The translations under genes and the position numbers were made by a program. Under the pieces are notes generated by a model. That model did not search any database. It was given only the letters and a program-made list of their open reading frames with translations, and was not told the DNA's origin. Source: Echinococcus granulosus (taxonomy: Eukaryota > Platyhelminthes > Cestoda > Cyclophyllidea > Taeniidae). From it: 64,000 nucleotides of DNA. Below, one piece after another: positions 60,936-64,000 of the stretch. The stretch's first letter is position 1, and the number at the start of each line of letters is the position of its first letter. The stretch lies in assembly GCF_000524195.1 (NCBI RefSeq), contig NW_020170440.1, positions 361,253-425,252 of the forward strand, read 5' to 3'.

Positions 60936-61347
60936 AACACTGAAGAAACCTGCTTTTCTTCACAATGGATACAAATTTAGCCACTTTAATGCCCGAAAAT
61001 TACCGGTGTCTAATTTATATATTTATCTACTTCATTTGCCTTAAATTTTACACAATTCTTTATGGCAATAATATCTATCTAATTTGTTTGTTATTCTTTG
61101 ACTTTTGTCCAGGAAAGGGGGTGGCACTGAAATTTCCCTTACTGATTGAAAGAGATTAGAATGACACGGGTCGGTATCAGCAGGCATGGGGCTGAGACCC
61201 GGCAGGGATGGAACAAAGTGGCAAAATCTTGTTGGTTTGAAATGAAATACATGTTGGACCGTTGCATTCCCTGAAAATGGAAAACACAGTTGACATGAGG
61301 GTAATTAAGTAGGACCACTTTATTAAGGCATATTAAGGGACTGTGAT

Positions 61348-62305
61348 TGTAATAATTGGGGCGCCAAACTGTTATTTTCTGTAATGGGCCACCTAGGTGC
61401 TCCGTCTTCAGCGAAGTCTCGAAGTTGTATAGTGATAGCAACAGAAAGTGAACCACATCCTAAAATTCATCTATTTCAATTTCTATTTCTAGATGATAGA
61501 CCTTAACTGGGCGGAGGGTGCATATGCTACGGAAGGGGATGTACATGACGACCCCTAAGCGGCGGCCTGAAAATGACGTCTACCGTCAACATATACCATG
61601 CTCTTTTGTTCTGCAGGAAAATGATTAACAAACGAAGCGACATTAGCCGCAAACCATCTTAAAAAGTTCGTTACAGAGTTGGCCACATCGCCTGTGTGAA
61701 GTTGGCAATTAAGTAAATCCGCTCTGCCTCCGCCTCTCCACTAGGTGGATAGGACTCCGAGAGAAATGACCGGGCAGTACTGAAGTGAGAACACATTGGC
61801 AAGGAGGATCTCTGCTACATGGCTCTACTCTTGGGCCTGTGCTCCGACGACTAACGATGGACACGCGTGATGGTTGGCACATTCCCTAGTCCACCAATAC
61901 AATTCCTGTACATGATGGTACTCCAGATCCCATAGAATTGATAGGAGGGACCAGTGACACTACGATAGAATATCTTCTCAGTTGCACGCAAATTTGATTA
62001 CTGGCACGGTTGACTCGTGAGCGCTTCTCCTTTCAGCAGTCAAAATTGTGGCGGGTGATGAGGTACGTTAACCGAATGGAGCGCCGGGTACGATGCCCAA
62101 AACGGGAGAGGGGCTATGGGGTACGTTGACTGTTTAACACTCAGTTACGGTAACAGGCCACTTAGGGGCTCCGCCATTGTACCCTTGCCAGGCGGCCCGG
62201 CTCCTGTGCTATGCCGGTAGCCTTCCTAGCCCTTTAGAGCATAGATAAAACATTCCACTTAAGTCCTGTCTTCTTTCACCTTGAGAAAAGTCTCAAGGTA
62301 CCACA
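61348..62305 (+). mobile_element. Near-full-length TRIM element with shortened 5' LTR
   Basis: 5' LTR 61348-61431 begins TGTAATAATTG but has lost ~100 bp between GTGCTCCGTC and TTCAGCGAAGTC. The interior starts with AGCAACAGAAAGTGAACC and runs through TGTTCTGCAGGAAAATG and CACATTGGCAAGGAGG to a GGGAGAGGGGC purine tract. The 3' LTR 62117-62305 begins TGGGGTACG and ends ACCACA. No coding capacity and no exact target duplication. Confidence 0.75.
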
Positions 62306-64000
62306 CTTTCGTTTCCATTAGGCATTAAGCTTCATTAAGCAACAAACTAATACTACCAAGGGTAAGTAAAATATGCCACCTCCTTCTCTGAGTTTATAGG
62401 CATTAATATCTGCAAACTTTTCACAAAACCTCTTTTAAAGTCTCTTGCGTTGGAATCAGAGCCTACATGCCAGTTACATTCCCATTTACCTTTTTTTAAT
62501 CAAAAAAATCCACATAGGAAAACTCTAATAAAATAGAATAAAGTTTTGTCAAACTGAACTGCCGACTCCAATAAAAGCAGTTCCAAACCCCAAAATTTTT
62601 GTTTATTTAAACTGACAGCCAATTAGTTGTAAATACGGGCAGCACTTTGGTCGGGAATTCTTGCTCATAGTAAGCGCCTCAGCTTGAAACCAGAAAAATA
62701 AATCCCATCTGATAGGGAGCATGTATGTCAGTCCTGAAGACCAATTTCGTCCGGTTTCAGCTAGCTTTTTGAACGTACCCAAGACTTTAATAATGTCCGT
62801 CACAGCTGACTGATTGACTCCACCCTGAGTGGGATCTCCTTTGGTGAGGTGATCCAATCTCACGAATTCGTACCCCCCAATATAGGAAGTGTGCAGCATA
62901 TCCCGAATTGCGGGAAAGAAGTGCATTCGTCGCCGTTAAATGACAAATTCCGCAGGAGGAGTGCCTCAGGTTGGAGTTGGATAACATCTGCTCAACTGCG
63001 CAATTAACCCCGATGTAAAATAATTAGGCAACGATACCCCTGGGATTAGAGCCCCGCGCATTCTACGGATTTGGCAATAATTGTGAAGAGTCAAATAAAT
63101 CCAAGAACCTGCACCACAAACACACTTTTGAAGAGTTTTCGCCGGATTTTTGGGCTTTTTTGTTCAATTTGGGCAGGATCCGCAACGAAACCACTAACAA
63201 GGGTCACACAAGTTTCGGTAGCTGAGAGCTTGAACCCTACCATGACTCGCGCATGAGGGACAAATCGCACTCCCAGGAGTTAAACAACTAAGTAATTCAG
63301 TGGCTTTGAATACCAAGAGTCATGGCCGAAAATATTGGTAGATGACAGATGGACAGGTTTTCAAAATGCACCTGTCAGTGAACGTAAGACATCAAGCGAA
63401 ATGGTCTCCTCACTATCAATTCTCATCATACATAAAACAATTAAACGAATCCCACGGGTCTTGTGAGGTTCAGCTGTGTTGGTATGGGAAGAATGATAGA
63501 GTGGAACTCACGTGCTCACAACTAGTTGATAGCGCATAACAATCATGAGTCCACTTGATTACAAGACCTACGGCAAAGCGGCTAAGTGGTCACCGCAGTA
63601 GGGCCTTTGTCGTCCCTGAGCTTTGGGGACTGCAGAAGAGGAGCTTCAAATTAACCATTGATTCAAGTTGAGAAAATGTGATCCCTTCGGCTGTTTGAGT
63701 GCTCTAGGCTCAGTCGCCGTCGGCTGCATAAATGCACTATCATCAGAGTGAGTAAAATGCACATTTTTATCTCAAATATATACCTACATAGTTGTAGCAA
63801 ATAAACAAGGGCATTTTAACCGACTTTTGCTATCTCAACACGCTAAAAGGGTAAAAATGCGAAAAAAGAGACACCGACAACTTTTTAGCAAAACACAAAA
63901 CTGACTTTACCCTTTAAAATCTGTCACCAACCCGCCACAGTTACTCTTAGCTTTTGTCTTTTCTAAAGGACAATTAAAAAAAATAATGACAGACGGCCTA
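62306..64000. other. Right-hand end, nothing firmly recognised
   Basis: A minus-strand frame at 62603-62926 (107 codons, with LDHLTKGDPTQGGVNQSAVT) has coding-like composition but no recognised domain or splice context. The rest is AT-rich with no supported element. Confidence 0.4.

Noticed and set aside
62603..62926. 107-codon minus-strand frame
   Set aside because: Composition is suggestive, but no domain, acceptor/donor or conserved partner supports it.
1..64000. CRISPR arrays, bacterial operons, rRNA genes
   Set aside because: No direct-repeat/spacer arrays, Shine-Dalgarno-led gene clusters or rRNA-like sequence were seen; the window is eukaryotic.

Overview
The window is eukaryotic nuclear DNA. 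Genes are split by GT-AG introns of about 30 bp to over 4 kb, there are no bacterial-style operons, the coding content is metazoan (NSF, ENY2, SENP, KLHDC9, an H2A variant, EGF-module membrane protein), and about 20 copies of a short LTR element plus a decayed Ty3/gypsy element are present. Moderate GC, mixed tiny and very long introns, and the miniature LTR elements suggest a parasitic flatworm, most likely a tapeworm. That taxonomic call is inference and not proven by any single feature. A run of 100 Ns (53039-53138) marks an assembly gap. Layout: 1-13.2 kb holds the vesicle-fusion ATPase NSF on the minus strand in 11 recognisable exons, with its C-terminal exons beyond the left edge; two ~4.4 kb introns carry LTR-element copies. 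15.2-19.7 kb (+) encodes a type I membrane protein with three EGF modules and two alternative, phase-compatible terminal exons, each encoding a membrane segment and cytoplasmic tail. 20.0-20.4 kb (+) is ENY2 (SAGA/TREX-2 subunit), intronless. 21.1-26.8 kb (+) is an 11-exon SENP/Ulp1 SUMO protease with its catalytic residues intact. Convergent to it, 27.15-27.82 kb (-) is a two-exon divergent H2A variant resembling the histone part of macroH2A but lacking a macro domain. 33.8-36.0 kb (-) is KLHDC9 (kelch repeats), 3' end unresolved. 39.6-42.2 kb (+) is a three-exon Cys-then-Arg/Ser-rich protein with no recognised family. 49.4-49.7 kb (-), 53.8-54.1 kb (+) and 60.3-60.9 kb (+) hold further small unrecognised genes (Cys-rich, Cys/Lys-rich, Arg/Ser-rich). 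50.2-53.3 kb is a broken gypsy retrotransposon in two opposed pieces next to the N gap. The commonest component is an LTR element of about 1.05-1.1 kb: LTRs of ~190 bp starting TGTAA and ending CTACA, a TGGTGGCAGCAG primer-site-like motif just inside the 5' LTR, ~700 bp non-coding interior, and a purine tract before the 3' LTR. It occurs as full-length copies, truncated copies and solo LTRs. This fits a terminal-repeat retrotransposon in miniature (TRIM). Its 3' interior end and LTR start resemble those of the gypsy element in the same window, suggesting, but not proving, that the gypsy family mobilised it. The cellular genes are independent housekeeping or membrane genes and do not form an evident joint pathway.
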